This document shows positions 9,117-18,519 of a stretch of 64,000 nt of DNA, one piece after another. Where the stretch lies: NCBI RefSeq assembly GCF_004343075.1, contig NZ_SLXP01000005.1, positions 187,596 through 251,595 on the forward strand, read 5' to 3'. Each line of letters opens with the position of its first letter. The first letter of the stretch is position 1. Made by a program: the position numbers and the translations under genes. This stretch comes from Rhodovulum marinum (GTDB lineage Bacteria > Pseudomonadota > Alphaproteobacteria > Rhodobacterales > Rhodobacteraceae). The notes beneath the pieces are model-generated. The model was not told where the DNA came from. It searched no databases and saw only the letters and a list, made by a program, of their open reading frames with translations.

Positions 9117-9200
9117 CGGGTTCCGCGCCCGGGTCGCGTAGGCAGGCGACCCAAGGTCGGCAAGGGGTCGCGCGGAACCGTTCCTGGGGCGTCCCGGCGA

Positions 9201-9638
9201 TCAGGACGCCTGGGGCCAGACGAAATCCGGGCGCAGCCCCTCGTGCACCGGGCGGCCGTCGGCCGGCTTGGGCACGCCGGTCTTGGGATCGTAGAAGGCG
9301 TGATAGGTCGCCGGCATCCCCGCGGGCGGATAGCCCATCAGGTTGGGCACAATCACCCGGATGCGGTGCTGCTTGTCGTCCAGCATGATCGGCGCGCCGC
9401 AGGTCTTGCAGGTGCACAGTTCCAGCGGGCCGTCGGGGTTTTCGCTGTTGAACGGCTGGCGGTTCATGTTGTGCTCGTTCACGCCGTGCAGGTCGCCATG
9501 CTTGAAGAACACCACATGGGTGGTGGGCTGGCCGGTGACGCGCTTGCAGACCGAACAGTGGCAGGTGTGGTTGTCGATCGGGTCGTGGTCGGACCAGGTG
9601 CGCACATGTTCGCAGCCCCCGACATATCTGTGAGACAT
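9201..9638 (-). CDS. GFA/CENP-V-fold zinc-binding protein
   Basis: A 145-residue protein of the glutathione-dependent formaldehyde-activating enzyme (GFA) fold. Zinc ligands are visible as CHCSVCK (about 26-32) and CTCKTCG (about 75-81). The usual first pair CxCG appears reduced to GGCEH, so one structural-zinc ligand may be missing or replaced. Members of this fold include a formaldehyde-glutathione adduct former and many proteins of unknown function; formaldehyde activity should not be assumed. The ATG at 9638 is preceded by GAGGGAGAAAAGCG, a good ribosome-binding site. It interrupts the usual phoH-ybeY adjacency. Confidence 0.8.
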   Translation of the reverse strand: MSHRYVGGCEHVRTWSDHDPIDNHTCHCSVCKRVTGQPTTHVVFFKHGDLHGVNEHNMNRQPFNSENPDGPLELCTCKTCGAPIMLDDKQHRIRVIVPNLMGYPPAGMPATYHAFYDPKTGVPKPADGRPVHEGLRPDFVWPQAS

Positions 9639-9862
9639 CGCTTTTCTCCCTCGCGCGGGCGGCGGGCCGCCGCCCGGTGGCCCGGGCTCCTCCTGCCCGG
9701 GATGGCCAAAGATACGCCCGGGATGACCGAACCGTCGATCTGGACTTTGGTCTGCGGTGAGGCGGAGGCGATCGCTCTTCTGCCGAAAACCAGACCACCC
9801 GGCGCCGGATACCGGCCCATTCGATATGGCGCGCGCGGTCGCGCAGGGGAAACCCCCGCCTG

Positions 9863-9937
9863 CCTTCTACTGGCTCCAAGTATCCCGGGGGTCCGGGGGC
9901 GGCGCCCCCGGCTGGTCGCCTTGGCGCAGCCAAGGCG
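9863..9937. repeat. Dispersed intergenic repeat, types A and B joined (copy 2)
   Basis: This sits in the 350-bp gene-free stretch 9639-9988 between the GFA gene and phoH. A type A core (CTTCTACTGGCTCCAAGTAT, then CCCGGGGG) runs into two hairpins. The first is CCGGGGGC/GCCCCCGG (9893-9900 with 9904-9911); the second is CGCCTTGGC/GCCAAGGCG (9917-9925 with 9929-9937). The double hairpin recurs near 20211. I see no gene in the rest of the gap. Confidence 0.75.
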
Positions 9938-9988
9938 AAACCCGAATGACCGGCACCGCCCCTGCTGCCGCGCCCGTCCCGCCCGCGC

Positions 9989-11005
9989 CTAGCTCTGTGC
10001 CCCGTCGGCGTCGTAGGCCTCGATGATCTTCGCCACCAGCGGATGGCGCACGACATCCTTGGAGGTGAAATAGTTGAACGAGATCTTCTCGATCCCGGTC
10101 AGCAGGCGCTCGGCATCGGCCAGCCCGCTGGCCACGCCGCGCGGCAGGTCGACCTGGGACCGGTCGCCGGTGATCACCATGCGCGAGCCTTCGCCGAGGC
10201 GGGTCAGGAACATCTTCATCTGCATGGTGGTGGCGTTCTGTGCCTCGTCCAGCACCACGAAGGCATTGGCCAGCGTCCGGCCCCGCATGAACGCCAGCGG
10301 CGCGATCTCGATGCGCTTTTCCTCGATCAGCTTGGCGACCTGCTTGCCCGGCAGGAAATCGTTCAGCGCGTCGTAAAGCGGCTGCATGTAGGGATCGACC
10401 TTGTCCTTCATGTCGCCGGGCAGGAAGCCCAGGCGTTCGCCCGCCTCGACCGCGGGGCGGGACAGGATGATCCGGTCGACATGGCCGCCGATGAACATGT
10501 TCACCGCGACCGCGACCGCGAGATAGGTCTTGCCGGTGCCCGCGGGCCCGATGCCGAAGGCCAGCTCGTTTTCGTAAAGCGCGCGGACATAGGCCTTTTG
10601 CGCCTCGGTGCGGGGTTCGATCAGCTTCTTGCGGGTGTGGATTTCGACGCGCCCGCCCTGGAACATCTCCAGCTGGTCGCCCGGGTGGCTGCCGGTGCCG
10701 TCGCCGGAATCGCCCAGCCGGATCGCGCCGTCGATATCGCCCGCATCCACGCCCTTGCCGGACTCGAGCCGGCCGTAAAGCTGTTGCAGCACCACCGCGG
10801 CCTGGCCCCGCGCCGCGCCCTCGCCCACCACGGCCAGCAGGTTGCCCCGGCGCAGGATGTGAACGCCCAGCTTGTGTTCGATCTGCGCGAGATTTCGGTC
10901 GAATTCACCGCAGAGGTCGATCAGCAGGCGATTGTCGGGGAATTCGAGACGGGTCTCGTGAACGGTGTCCGAGTCCGTGGGCGGGGTCAGGGCACTGATT
11001 CCCAA
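9989..11005 (-). CDS. phoH: PhoH family protein (ATPase)
   Basis: A 338-residue P-loop ATPase of the PhoH family, related to RNA-helicase motor domains. Walker A is GPAGTGKTYLA, Walker B is VVLDEAQNAT, and RLGEGSRMVITGDRSQVDLP is typical. An N-terminal KH-like region (about 20-110) precedes the ATPase. I choose the TTG at 11005 (reading LGISALTPP) because AAGGGAG lies about 7 nt upstream and there is no in-frame ATG close by. A longer frame to 11131 exists but adds atypical sequence. It heads the ybeY-corC-lnt run, consistent with an RNA/ribosome-maintenance role. Confidence 0.92.
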   Translation of the reverse strand: MGISALTPPTDSDTVHETRLEFPDNRLLIDLCGEFDRNLAQIEHKLGVHILRRGNLLAVVGEGAARGQAAVVLQQLYGRLESGKGVDAGDIDGAIRLGDSGDGTGSHPGDQLEMFQGGRVEIHTRKKLIEPRTEAQKAYVRALYENELAFGIGPAGTGKTYLAVAVAVNMFIGGHVDRIILSRPAVEAGERLGFLPGDMKDKVDPYMQPLYDALNDFLPGKQVAKLIEEKRIEIAPLAFMRGRTLANAFVVLDEAQNATTMQMKMFLTRLGEGSRMVITGDRSQVDLPRGVASGLADAERLLTGIEKISFNYFTSKDVVRHPLVAKIIEAYDADGAQS

Positions 11006-11164
11006 GAACGACTCCCTTCGTTCATGCTCGCACAGATATGGTGCCAACCGGTCCTTGAAACCGCAAGCAATAGCTGCGCGGTTTTCGCGAATTGATACAA
11101 AATTCACCCGCGCCGTCCCCGGCGGGGCCATCGCGCGGGCAGGCCCGGCACGCGCGCCCCCGTC

Positions 11165-11638
11165 TCAGGCGCCCTTTTTCAGGGCGCGCAGTTCGGGCTG
11201 TTTGCGGGGCTTGTCGGCCAGCCGGCGCAGCAGCGCGGCCAGGTCGGGTTCGTCCACGCGGCGGGCGGCGGCACGCGCCTTGAACCAGCGCCGCTTGCGC
11301 GCGCGCCGCTCTTTCCAGTCGCGTTTCAGCCGGTCGACCAGCATCGGGAACACCACCACCTCGCAGGGCACCGAGGTGCCGTCATCCAGCAGCTTGTCAT
11401 AGCGGTAGGTGCCGATCGGGTCGGTGCCGACCTGGCCCACGGCGCCGGCCTCTTCCAGGGCCTCGATGCGGGCGGTTTCCCACGGGCGGTCGGCGTCGAT
11501 GCGCCAGCCCTTGGGCATGACCCAGCGCCCCGTCCCGCGCGAGGTGACCATCAGCACCCTTAGCGCGCCCTTGCCGTCCCATTGCACCGGCAAGGCCGCG
11601 ATCTGCGCGCCGGTCTTGCCGTTCCCGTTTCCTGCCAT
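11165..11638 (-). CDS. Nudix hydrolase
   Basis: A 157-residue member of the MutT/Nudix superfamily, which cleaves nucleoside diphosphates linked to another moiety. The Nudix box region is WVMPKGWRIDADRPWETARI followed by EALEEAGAVG. The EALEEAG core matches the REUxEExG consensus, except that the usual arginine is isoleucine. This divergence resembles the diphosphoinositol-polyphosphate-like branch, also seen in the paralogue at 26651. The ATG at 11638 (MAGNGNGKTGAQIAALP) gives a normal length; a longer frame upstream is arginine/proline-rich and unlikely to be coding. The substrate is unknown. Confidence 0.85.
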   Translation of the reverse strand: MAGNGNGKTGAQIAALPVQWDGKGALRVLMVTSRGTGRWVMPKGWRIDADRPWETARIEALEEAGAVGQVGTDPIGTYRYDKLLDDGTSVPCEVVVFPMLVDRLKRDWKERRARKRRWFKARAAARRVDEPDLAALLRRLADKPRKQPELRALKKGA

Positions 11639-11891
11639 GTCCGCCCTGCCCGCCCGGCACCCGCCGGGGTTTTCGTTCGCCTCATGCCGCGTCGCGCCCG
11701 TCCGTCCCCCCGGACGTGGCATGCGGCCCGACGTGGAGGGGTACGCGGGATTTTCAAGAGAGCACGCCGCGGCCGGCGCCATGAGACGGCGAAATTCCTT
11801 GCAATCGGTTAAAATTGTCCCGTTTCCGGCGCAAAACGCGGGCCGCGGGGCGGTTTCGCCCGCGCGGGCGGCGCCGGATGCAGACCCCGCC

Positions 11892-13214
11892 TCAGGTGGC
11901 GAGGCGGCCGGCCAGAGAATTCGGCGCCGCGGCGATGATCTCGACGGGTGCGATCCGGCCCAGCCAGTCGGTGCCCGCCTCGACATGGACGGCCTGCAAG
12001 TGGTCGGACTTGCCCACCACCTGGCCCGGCATGCGGCCCGGTTTCTCGAACAAGACGCCCACGGTGCGGCCGACCATGGCGCGCTGCGCCTCTTCCTGCT
12101 GGGCGTTCAACAGGGCCTGAAGCCGGGCGAGGCGGTCGGATTTCACGTCCTCGTCGACCTGGTCACGCTCGGCCGCGGGGGTGCCGGGGCGGGGCGAATA
12201 CTTGAAGGAATAGCACTGGCCGTAGCCGACGGCGCGCACCAGCGCGAGGGTGTCCTCGAAATCGGCATCAGTTTCGCCGGGAAAGCCCACGATGAAATCG
12301 CCCGACAGCAGGATGTCGGGCCGGGCGGCGCGGATGCGTTCGATCAGGCGCAGGTATTGCTCGGCCGTATGTTTCCGGTTCATCGCCTTGAGGATGCGGT
12401 CGGACCCCGACTGCACCGGCAGGTGCAGGTAGGGCATCAGTTCCGGGCAATCGCCATGGGCGGCGATCAGGTCGTCTTCCATGTCGTTGGGGTGCGATGT
12501 GGTATAGCGCAGCCGGTCCAGCCCGTCGATCTTCGCCAGTTCCCGGATCAGGCGCGCCAGGCCCCAGGTGCCGTCCGGCCCCGCGCCATGATAGGCGTTG
12601 ACGTTCTGGCCCAGGAGCGTGAGTTCCCGCACGCCCCGGTCCACCAGCTCGCGCGCCTCGTCCAGGATGCGGGCGGCGGGGCGCGAGACCTCGGCGCCGC
12701 GGGTATAGGGCACCACGCAGAAGGCGCAGAACTTGTCGCAGCCTTCCTGCACGGTCAGGAACGCGGTGGGGCCGCGGCTGGCCTTGGGGCGGCCGCCCAG
12801 CCGGTCGAACTTGTCCTCTTCGGGGAAATCGGTATCCAGCGCCTTTTCGCCGCTCCGGGCCCTGGCCTCCATCTCGGGGAGGCGGTGATAGCTTTGCGGG
12901 CCGACCACCAGGTCGACCAGCGGCTGGCGGCGCAGGATTTCCGCGCCCTCGGCCTGGGCGACGCAGCCCGCCACGCCGATCTTGAGGTCCGGGTTCGCGG
13001 ATTTCAGCCCCTTGAGGCGCCCCAGTTCCGAATAGACCTTTTCGGCGGCCTTTTCGCGGATGTGGCAGGTGTTCAGCAGGATCATGTCGGCGGTTTCGGG
13101 CGTGTCGGTGGTGACGTAACCCGACGCGCCCAGGGCCTCGGCCATGCGCTCGCTGTCATAGACGTTCATCTGACAGCCATAGGTCTTGATGAAAAGCTTC
13201 TTGGGGGTGGTCAT
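11892..13214 (-). CDS. miaB: tRNA-2-methylthio-N6-dimethylallyladenosine synthase MiaB
   Basis: A radical-SAM methylthiotransferase that makes ms2i6A37 in tRNA. The 440-residue protein begins [20 protein letters not shown]. The three N-terminal cluster cysteines lie in [16 protein letters not shown] and [11 protein letters not shown]. The radical-SAM cluster motif is [15 protein letters not shown], and a C-terminal TRAM domain covers about residues 370-435. The ATG at 13214 is chosen because the conserved UPF0004 domain starts immediately after it. Transcribed away from the next gene at 13343, so the 128-bp gap holds divergent promoters. Confidence 0.95.
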   Translation of the reverse strand: MTTPKKLFIKTYGCQMNVYDSERMAEALGASGYVTTDTPETADMILLNTCHIREKAAEKVYSELGRLKGLKSANPDLKIGVAGCVAQAEGAEILRRQPLVDLVVGPQSYHRLPEMEARARSGEKALDTDFPEEDKFDRLGGRPKASRGPTAFLTVQEGCDKFCAFCVVPYTRGAEVSRPAARILDEARELVDRGVRELTLLGQNVNAYHGAGPDGTWGLARLIRELAKIDGLDRLRYTTSHPNDMEDDLIAAHGDCPELMPYLHLPVQSGSDRILKAMNRKHTAEQYLRLIERIRAARPDILLSGDFIVGFPGETDADFEDTLALVRAVGYGQCYSFKYSPRPGTPAAERDQVDEDVKSDRLARLQALLNAQQEEAQRAMVGRTVGVLFEKPGRMPGQVVGKSDHLQAVHVEAGTDWLGRIAPVEIIAAAPNSLAGRLAT

Positions 13215-13342
13215 GGCGCGGTTCCCGGGGCTGGTCTGAGCCGGGTTCCTACACGAAACCCGCCCTGCCCCGCAACGCTTGCATCGGGGGCGGGATTGTC
13301 GGACGCTGCGGGCCAACGACAAGGGGCAGCAGGGGCAAACCC

Positions 13343-14221
13343 ATGGCGCCAGAGCGGTATGACGGCCTGGACGATTTCCTGAAACGCGGGCGCGGGGCGC
13401 TGGCGCAGGGGCCCGTCGCGCTGATCTTCGTCGAGGACCTGGCCGAGATCGACAGCACCGTGGCCCACCACGCCGGGCTGGGCTTTGCCGCGATCGTGCT
13501 GTTCACCCCCGACGGGGTGGAGCTGGACGCCGAAACCGCCGCCCGCGTCCACCGGGTGCGGCTGGACACGCTGGGCGACGGCGCCGTGCCCGCCGCCGTC
13601 AACCGGGTGATCGCGGCCGCGCCGGGGCTGTGGCTGTATTACTGCTATAACGCCGAATACCTGTTCTTCCCCTTCTGCGAGACGCGGACCGTGGGCGAGA
13701 TGCTGGCCTTTCACGCCGAGGAACGCCGCGACGCGATGCTGACCTATGTGGTCGACCTGTACGCGGGCGACCTGGAACGGTTCCCCGACGCGGTTTCGCG
13801 CGAGACGGCAATGATCGACCGGTCGGGCTATTACGCGCTGGCGCGTCCCGACCCGGCCAACCATGGCCACCCCAAGGAACGGCAACTGGATTTCCACGGC
13901 GGGCTGCGCTGGCGGTTCGAGGAACATATCCCCAAGGACCGCCGCAGGATCGACCGGATCGGGCTGTTCCGGGCCAGGCGCGGGCTGCACCTGCTGGAAG
14001 AGCACCTGTTCGACGACGAGGAATACAACACCTATGCCTGCCCCTGGCACCACAACCTGACGGCGGCGATCTGTTCGTTCCGCACCGCCAAGGCGCTGAA
14101 GACGAACGCGGGGTCGACCTTCGACATCGCGGATTTCAGGTGGCGCGGCTCGGTGCCGTTCGCGTGGTCATCGCAGCAATTGCTGGATCTCGGGCTGATG
14201 GAGCCCGGGCAATGGTTCTGA
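13343..14221 (+). CDS. Conserved hypothetical protein, possibly glycosyltransferase-like
   Basis: A 292-residue soluble protein with no signal peptide or membrane segment. I do not recognise a firm family. The N-terminal part ([20 protein letters not shown], then TPDGVELD) alternates hydrophobic strands with a motif reminiscent of family-2 glycosyltransferase-like proteins. The middle is aromatic-rich ([20 protein letters not shown], then GEMLAFH), and the end contains [20 protein letters not shown]. The canonical DxD is not evident, so catalysis is doubtful. The stop lies 10 nt before the next gene, a membrane protein, and the two are likely cotranscribed. Codon use looks native. Confidence 0.75.
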   Translation: MAPERYDGLDDFLKRGRGALAQGPVALIFVEDLAEIDSTVAHHAGLGFAAIVLFTPDGVELDAETAARVHRVRLDTLGDGAVPAAVNRVIAAAPGLWLYYCYNAEYLFFPFCETRTVGEMLAFHAEERRDAMLTYVVDLYAGDLERFPDAVSRETAMIDRSGYYALARPDPANHGHPKERQLDFHGGLRWRFEEHIPKDRRRIDRIGLFRARRGLHLLEEHLFDDEEYNTYACPWHHNLTAAICSFRTAKALKTNAGSTFDIADFRWRGSVPFAWSSQQLLDLGLMEPGQWF

Positions 14222-14231
14222 GGAGACGGGC

Positions 14232-14828
14232 ATGAGCATCAAGCGCGCGGAATGGGCGGTTTTCTTTTTCACCATGGCCTATATCGCGGGCTTCGCGGCC
14301 TGGTTCTTTTCGAACGGGAATTACGAGTTCGTCTGGTACGTCGCCACGATGCTGGCGATGATCACGCTGGTGGCGCGGGGCCTGCGCAAGGCCGAGTTCC
14401 CGACGGGGCTTCTCTGGGCGCTCAGCCTGTGGGGGCTGGCGCATATGGCGGGGGGCGGCGTGCCGGTGGGCGATAGCGTGCTGTATTCCTGGGTGATCTG
14501 GCCGCTGGTCGGCAGCGGCGAGATGACGATCCTGAAATACGACCAGGTGGTGCATGCCTATGGGTTCGGCGTGACGGCCTGGCTGTTGTGGCACCTGATG
14601 GTGCGCCATTTTCCCGGCACCGCGGACAGCTGGACCGCGCTGACCTATCCGGCCTTCGGGGCAATGGGGCTGGGCGCGCTGAACGAGATCATCGAATTCA
14701 TCGCGGTGCTGGTGTTCCCCGATACCAATGTCGGGGGCTATTACAACACCGCGCTGGACCTGGTGTTCAACGCGGCGGGCGCGATCATCGCCGTGACGAT
14801 GATCGCGCTCTCGCGGCGGTTCAGGTAG
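14232..14828 (+). CDS. DUF2238 (YjdF-like) integral membrane protein
   Basis: A 198-residue inner-membrane protein with about six hydrophobic segments. It has the conserved polar motifs of the DUF2238/YjdF family: GLAHMAGGGVPVGD, KYDQVVHAYGFGV, GALNEIIEF and the C-terminal GGYYNTALDLVFNAAGA. The conserved His, Asp and Glu residues inside predicted helices suggest a metal or proton site, but no function is established. It starts with a GAGGAG-like site 10 nt after the upstream gene, so the pair forms a small operon between miaB and irr. Confidence 0.85.
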   Translation: MSIKRAEWAVFFFTMAYIAGFAAWFFSNGNYEFVWYVATMLAMITLVARGLRKAEFPTGLLWALSLWGLAHMAGGGVPVGDSVLYSWVIWPLVGSGEMTILKYDQVVHAYGFGVTAWLLWHLMVRHFPGTADSWTALTYPAFGAMGLGALNEIIEFIAVLVFPDTNVGGYYNTALDLVFNAAGAIIAVTMIALSRRFR

Positions 14829-14834
14829 GCCGGG

Positions 14835-15278
14835 TCAGGAGACCTTGCGCAGCCGGATGACCACGTCGACCTTGGAAATCTCGGCGCCTTCCGGGGCCTC
14901 CGGCAGGCGAGAGATCTCGACCGAGCCATGGGGGGCGTCGGTCAGGTGGCCTTCGTCTTCCCAGAAGAAATGGGCGTGGTCGTCGACGCGCGTGTCGAAA
15001 TAGCTCTTGGTGCCGTCGACCATGACTTCCTGCATCAGGCCCGCGTCGCAGAAGGCCCGAAGCGTGTTGTAGACCGTCGCAAGCGACACCTTTTCGCCGG
15101 TCGCGCAGGAGGCGGCGTAAAGGGTTTCTGCCGTGACGTGACGATCCTGCCCGTCGCCGATCAGAAGGGCGGCGAGGCTGACGCGCTGGCGCGTCGGGCG
15201 CAAGCCGGCCTTGGACAGCCAGCGGCTGCTGCGGTCGACCGCGTCCGGGTGGGTGGGATTATCATTGAGCTGTGCCAT
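14835..15278 (-). CDS. irr: Iron response regulator Irr (Fur family)
   Basis: A 147-residue Fur-superfamily repressor that senses haem/iron status in alphaproteobacteria. A winged helix ([38 protein letters not shown]) is followed by [10 protein letters not shown] and the histidine motif [11 protein letters not shown]. The ending [12 protein letters not shown] is typical of Irr rather than Fur or PerR. The N-terminal haem-regulatory GCPWHD of the Bradyrhizobium protein is absent, as in many Rhodobacterales. It is divergent from fabA. No Shine-Dalgarno precedes the ATG; a TATAGT box ends only 4 nt before it, so the mRNA may be leaderless. Confidence 0.88.
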   Translation of the reverse strand: MAQLNDNPTHPDAVDRSSRWLSKAGLRPTRQRVSLAALLIGDGQDRHVTAETLYAASCATGEKVSLATVYNTLRAFCDAGLMQEVMVDGTKSYFDTRVDDHAHFFWEDEGHLTDAPHGSVEISRLPEAPEGAEISKVDVVIRLRKVS

Positions 15279-15282
15279 GCGT

Positions 15283-15288
15283 ACTATA
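15283..15288 (-). promoter_or_regulatory. Candidate -10 box of irr (leaderless start)
   Basis: On the minus strand TATAGT ends 4 nt before the irr ATG and no ribosome-binding site lies between. Transcription would then begin at or near the A of the ATG. The -35 is weak (TTGAAT at 19-nt spacing), so the call is tentative. Confidence 0.35.
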
Positions 15289-15432
15289 TGGTCATCCGAG
15301 TTTCAGAATTCAAATGATTCCGACTTGCAGCGGCGCTTTGGCGCGGCAACCGGGCACTATTGCCACTCGCTGAGGGCGGGTGTTACAGGGGGCGGGACGC
15401 GAGAAACGCCGCAGGCAGGGGGCCAGGCCCGC

Positions 15433-15942
15433 ATGACCGACTACCCGACGAGCTTTGACCGGGACGACCTTTTGAAATGCGCACGGGGCGAACTGTTCGG
15501 CCCCGGCAACGCGCAATTGCCCGAACCGCCGATGCTGATGATGGACCGGATCACCGACATCAGCGCCGATGGCGGCCCGCATGGCAAGGGCCACGTGGTG
15601 GCCGAATTCGACATTCACCCCGACCTGTGGTTCTTTTCGTGCCACTTCCCCGGCAACCCGATCATGCCGGGCTGCCTGGGCCTGGACGGGCTGTGGCAGC
15701 TGACCGGGTTCAACCTGGGCTGGCGCGGCTGGCCGGGGCGCGGCTATGCGCTGGGCGTGGGCGAGGTGAAGCTGACCGGCATGGTGCGGCCCGACCGCAA
15801 GATGCTGACCTATCACGTGGATTTCACCAAGGCCGTGCAGACCCGCCGGCTGACCATGGGCGTCGCCGATGGCCGGGTCGAGGCCGATGGCGAAACCATC
15901 TACCAGGTGCGCGACATGAAGGTCGCCCTGTCCGAAAGCTGA
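15433..15942 (+). CDS. fabA: Bifunctional 3-hydroxydecanoyl-ACP dehydratase/isomerase
   Basis: Dehydrates 3-hydroxyacyl-ACP and isomerises trans-2- to cis-3-decenoyl-ACP, the branch point to unsaturated fatty acids. The 169-residue protein ([20 protein letters not shown]) has a hot-dog fold. The active-site His71 lies in [11 protein letters not shown] and Asp85 in [11 protein letters not shown], matching FabA. The longer open frame upstream is non-coding. It heads the operon with fabB and fabI; a foreign-looking yfbU-family gene starts 11 nt after its stop. Confidence 0.96.
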   Translation: MTDYPTSFDRDDLLKCARGELFGPGNAQLPEPPMLMMDRITDISADGGPHGKGHVVAEFDIHPDLWFFSCHFPGNPIMPGCLGLDGLWQLTGFNLGWRGWPGRGYALGVGEVKLTGMVRPDRKMLTYHVDFTKAVQTRRLTMGVADGRVEADGETIYQVRDMKVALSES

Positions 15943-15953
15943 CGAGGGAAACA

Positions 15954-16460
15954 ATGCGAAAATTGTCGAACTTTGAGAAGCTTATGGTCCTCTTGACCGC
16001 GAGCCAAAAAAAGGAGGGCTACTGGGTTGACATCGATCTCGTAGCCGAACTGGTAGCGTATGGAGACGAATGGGCTCTTTCGTGGAAGTACCAATGGTTC
16101 GATGAAGAAGACCACCCCAAAGACCCTATCGTTTCAGAAACCGTCAAGATTTTCGAGATGATGCGGCATGCCAAGAACAGCGCCGAAGAACTCGGGAAGC
16201 CGGAGTTGTTCAACGACCTCTATTTCGATGGCTTCGATGGGAACAACGACGAACATCACGGAATAGCGCAAGTGCTGGTCAACAAATTGGACCGTTTTAC
16301 GGACATCCCCAATGCGGCCAGCAACTCCCACTCGGCAGGCTCACTTCCCCGATACCGGGCAATGCTTAAACGATACGCGCCGATCAAAGAAGAACTTTTG
16401 GCTGGCGCTCAATACAAACTGATGAGTGAAGAGCAACTCAAGATACTAGCGGGAGAATAA
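15954..16460 (+). CDS. YfbU family protein inserted in the fab operon
   Basis: A 168-residue protein beginning [18 protein letters not shown]. It aligns by eye with E. coli YfbU in several blocks: [49 protein letters not shown], then [20 protein letters not shown]. YfbU is a small soluble alpha-helical family without an established activity. The gene has a good ribosome-binding site (GAGGGAA), and its TAA is one base before the fabB ATG, so it is translated with the operon. Its base composition is near half G+C by eye, with AT-rich codons (AAA, AAT, TTG, CTT), far below the flanking fabA and fabB. This indicates recent transfer into a conserved core operon. Confidence 0.85.
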   Translation: MRKLSNFEKLMVLLTASQKKEGYWVDIDLVAELVAYGDEWALSWKYQWFDEEDHPKDPIVSETVKIFEMMRHAKNSAEELGKPELFNDLYFDGFDGNNDEHHGIAQVLVNKLDRFTDIPNAASNSHSAGSLPRYRAMLKRYAPIKEELLAGAQYKLMSEEQLKILAGE

Positions 16461-16461
16461 C

Positions 16462-17691
16462 ATGCGCCGCGTCGTCATCACGGGGCTGGGCATCGTCTCG
16501 CCCATCGGCAACACGGTGGCCGAGGTCGAGGCATCCCTGCGGGCCGGCCGGTCCGGCATCCGCTTTGAACCGGCCTATGCCGAGAACGGGTTCCGCAGCC
16601 AGGTCGCGGGGATCCCGCAGATCGACCTGGAAGCGTTGATCGACAAGCGCCAGCTGCGGTTCATGGGGCCGGGCGCGGCCTACAACTTCATCGCCATGGA
16701 CCAGGCGATCAAGGATTCCGGGCTGGAAGACAGCGACGTGTCGAACGAGCGCACCGGCCTGATCATGGGGTCCGGCGGGCCGTCGACCTCGAACTTCTTC
16801 ACCGCGCACCAGATCGTCAAGGAAAAGGGCAGCCCGAAACGGATGGGCCCGTTCATGGTGACGCGCTGCATGTCGTCGACGAACTCGGCCTGCCTGGCCA
16901 CGCCGTTCAAGATCAAGGGCGTGAACTACTCGATCACCTCGGCCTGTTCCACGTCGGCCCATTGCATCGGCAACGGCGTCGAACTGATCCAGATGGGCAA
17001 GCAGGACATCGTGTTCGCCGGCGGCGGCGAAGAGGTGGACTGGACGCTGTCCTGCCTGTTCGACGCGATGAACGCGCTGTCGTCGAAATACAACGACACG
17101 CCCGAGACCGCCTCGCGGCCCTTCGACGCCACGCGCGACGGGTTCGTGATCGCGGGCGGCGGCGGCACCGTCGTGCTGGAGGAACTGGAACACGCCAAGG
17201 CGCGCGGCGCCAAGATCTATGCCGAGGTGACGGGCTATGGCGCCACGTCCGACGGCTATGACATGGTGGCCCCTGCGGGCGAGGGCGGCGAGCGGTCGAT
17301 GAAACTGGCGCTGTCGACCCTGCCCGAGGGCCGCAAGATCGACTATATCAACGCCCACGGCACCTCGACCGTGGCGGGCGACGCGACCGAGATCAAGGCC
17401 GTGCGCAACGTCTTCGGCGAGGGGAACGTGCCGCCCATCGCCTCGACCAAGTCGCTGACCGGGCATTCGCTGGGCGCGACCGGCGTGCACGAGGCGATCT
17501 ATTCGCTGATCATGATGGACAAGGGGTTCATCGCGGCCTCGGCCAACATCACCCAGTTGGACCCCGAGATCCACGAGGGCGAGATCGTCACCGAACTGCG
17601 CGAGGGCGTCGAGATCGACAGCGTGCTGTCCAACAGCTTTGGCTTTGGCGGCACCAATGCCTCGCTGGTGATGAGCAAGTATCAGGGGTAA
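16462..17691 (+). CDS. fabB: 3-oxoacyl-ACP synthase I
   Basis: Condenses acyl-ACP with malonyl-ACP and is required for elongation of unsaturated intermediates from FabA. The 409-residue thiolase-fold enzyme begins [17 protein letters not shown]. The nucleophile is Cys162 ([10 protein letters not shown]); the two catalytic histidines lie in [11 protein letters not shown] and [12 protein letters not shown]. The ATG follows the yfbU stop by one base, and its ribosome-binding site GGGAG lies inside the 3' end of yfbU. That junction shows the insertion preserved expression of fabB. Confidence 0.96.
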   Translation: MRRVVITGLGIVSPIGNTVAEVEASLRAGRSGIRFEPAYAENGFRSQVAGIPQIDLEALIDKRQLRFMGPGAAYNFIAMDQAIKDSGLEDSDVSNERTGLIMGSGGPSTSNFFTAHQIVKEKGSPKRMGPFMVTRCMSSTNSACLATPFKIKGVNYSITSACSTSAHCIGNGVELIQMGKQDIVFAGGGEEVDWTLSCLFDAMNALSSKYNDTPETASRPFDATRDGFVIAGGGGTVVLEELEHAKARGAKIYAEVTGYGATSDGYDMVAPAGEGGERSMKLALSTLPEGRKIDYINAHGTSTVAGDATEIKAVRNVFGEGNVPPIASTKSLTGHSLGATGVHEAIYSLIMMDKGFIAASANITQLDPEIHEGEIVTELREGVEIDSVLSNSFGFGGTNASLVMSKYQG

Positions 17692-17697
17692 GCGCCG

Positions 17698-18486
17698 ATG
17701 CCTGAACTGATGAAGGGAAAGCGCGGGCTGGTCATGGGCGTCGCCAATGACCGGTCGATCGCCTGGGGCATCGCCAAGGCGCTGGCCGACGAGGGCGCGG
17801 AGCTGGCCTTTTCCTACCAGGGCGAGAATTTCGGCAAGCGGGTGGAACCGCTGGCCGCCAGCGTGGGGTCGTCCTTCCTTGTCGACGTGGACGTGACCGA
17901 CGACGCCTCGCTGGACCGTTGTTTCGGGCGGCTGGAACAGGAATGGGGCAGCCTCGATTTCGTGGTCCACGCCATCGCCTATTCCGACAAGACCGAGCTG
18001 ACCGGCCGGTTCATCAACACCACGCGCGAGAACTTCAAGAACAGCCTCGCGATCTCGTGCTATTCGCTGATCGACGTGGCGCGGCGCGCGCAGCCGCTGA
18101 TGCCCAATGGCGGCACGATCCTGACCCTGACCTACCAGGGGTCGAACAGGGTGACGCCGTTCTACAACGTGATGGGCGTGGCCAAGGCGGCGCTGGAATC
18201 CACCGTGCGTTACCTTGCATCCGACCTGGGCCCCGAGGGCATTCGCGTCAACGCCATTTCCCCCGGCCCGATGAAGACGCTGGCCGGGGCGGCCATCGCC
18301 GGCGGGCGCAAGACCTATCGCCATACCGAGATGAACGCGCCGCTGCGCCAGAACGCGACGCTGGAATGCATCGGGGGGACGGCGGTCTACCTGGCGTCCG
18401 ATCACGGGGCCTGCACCACGGGCGAGATCATCACCGTGGACGGCGGTTATCACGTGCTGGGCATGCCCCGGTTCGAGAACATCTGA
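17698..18486 (+). CDS. fabI: Enoyl-ACP reductase (NADH)
   Basis: Performs the last reduction in each fatty-acid elongation round. The 262-residue SDR-fold protein begins MPELMKGKRGLVMGVANDRS. The catalytic Tyr156 and Lys163 stand in FYNVMGVAK, at the same numbers as in E. coli FabI. The residue corresponding to E. coli Gly93, the classic triclosan-resistance position, is Ala94 (HAIAYSDK); the effect on inhibitor binding is unknown. It follows fabB by 6 nt and ends the irr/fab cluster. Confidence 0.94.
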   Translation: MPELMKGKRGLVMGVANDRSIAWGIAKALADEGAELAFSYQGENFGKRVEPLAASVGSSFLVDVDVTDDASLDRCFGRLEQEWGSLDFVVHAIAYSDKTELTGRFINTTRENFKNSLAISCYSLIDVARRAQPLMPNGGTILTLTYQGSNRVTPFYNVMGVAKAALESTVRYLASDLGPEGIRVNAISPGPMKTLAGAAIAGGRKTYRHTEMNAPLRQNATLECIGGTAVYLASDHGACTTGEIITVDGGYHVLGMPRFENI

Positions 18487-18519
18487 GGGCGGCGGGCGCC
18501 GGCGGAACAAGCGGCCCGA

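Noticed and set aside
13343..14221. Naming the gene a family-2 glycosyltransferase
   Set aside because: The fold resemblance is weak and the DxD metal motif is not evident, so only a hypothetical call is given.
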